A stretch of DNA of 16,613 nucleotides from contig JAAZYZ010000008.1 in assembly GCA_014239355.1 (NCBI GenBank), positions 1 through 16,613 on the forward strand, in the 5' to 3' direction. The translations under genes and the position numbers were made by a program. Positions within the stretch are counted from its first letter, which is position 1, and every line of letters begins with the position of its first letter. Shown here one piece after another: positions 16,601 through 16,613 of the stretch. The DNA is from Fidelibacterota bacterium (GTDB lineage: Bacteria; Marinisomatota; Marinisomatia; SCGC-AAA003-L08; TMED6). Under the pieces are notes generated by a model. It made no database searches, had not been told where the DNA came from, and saw only the letters and a list, made by a program, of their open reading frames with translations.

Positions 16601-16613
16601 TTATAATTATTAA

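Overview
This AT-rich window reads as a chromosomal segment of a free-living Gram-negative bacterium of the FCB superphylum (Fibrobacterota-Chlorobiota-Bacteroidota). The best guess is a Marinimicrobia (SAR406)-like lineage, with moderate confidence. The reasons are a full-length SprA (the type IX secretion, T9SS, outer-membrane translocon), 'YPNPFNP'-type C-terminal T9SS sorting domains, PorV/PorQ-family barrels, and very low GC everywhere except the tRNA.

Layout, in transcription order (all protein genes are on the minus strand, so right to left). rdgB (house-cleaning NTP pyrophosphatase) is followed 28 bp later by the giant sprA. Then come an M28 metallopeptidase that resembles glutaminyl cyclases, prmA (ribosomal protein L11 methyltransferase), a probable surface lipoprotein, a beta-propeller protein with a T9SS-type C-terminal domain, two consecutive PorV/PorQ-family barrels, a PKD/OB-fold protein with a clear T9SS sorting domain, and an exported lamin-tail-domain protein cut by the left edge. 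From sprA to the second barrel, every junction overlaps (ATGA, TAATG, or about 25 bp), so these genes are almost certainly one translationally coupled transcript. The first gap of any size after that is 61 bp, and it carries a good ribosome binding site. No terminator was seen between the genes.

On the plus strand at the right end lie one tRNA-Phe(GAA) gene and a strong Rho-independent terminator. They diverge from rdgB across a 72-bp spacer that holds promoter-like elements in both directions.

How the genes may work together: SprA would pass folded cargo across the outer membrane, and PorV/PorQ barrels would collect or anchor cargo at the surface. The propeller plus C-terminal-domain protein has the architecture of PorZ. 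The M28 protein may cap new N-terminal glutamines of exported proteins. The last two genes look like cargo or exported surface proteins. The window therefore looks like a compact T9SS translocon, attachment-complex and cargo operon, without the PorU sortase, led by two housekeeping genes. The PorZ, PorV, PorQ and glutaminyl-cyclase assignments are inferences from motifs and context; SprA, PrmA, RdgB and the tRNA are firm.
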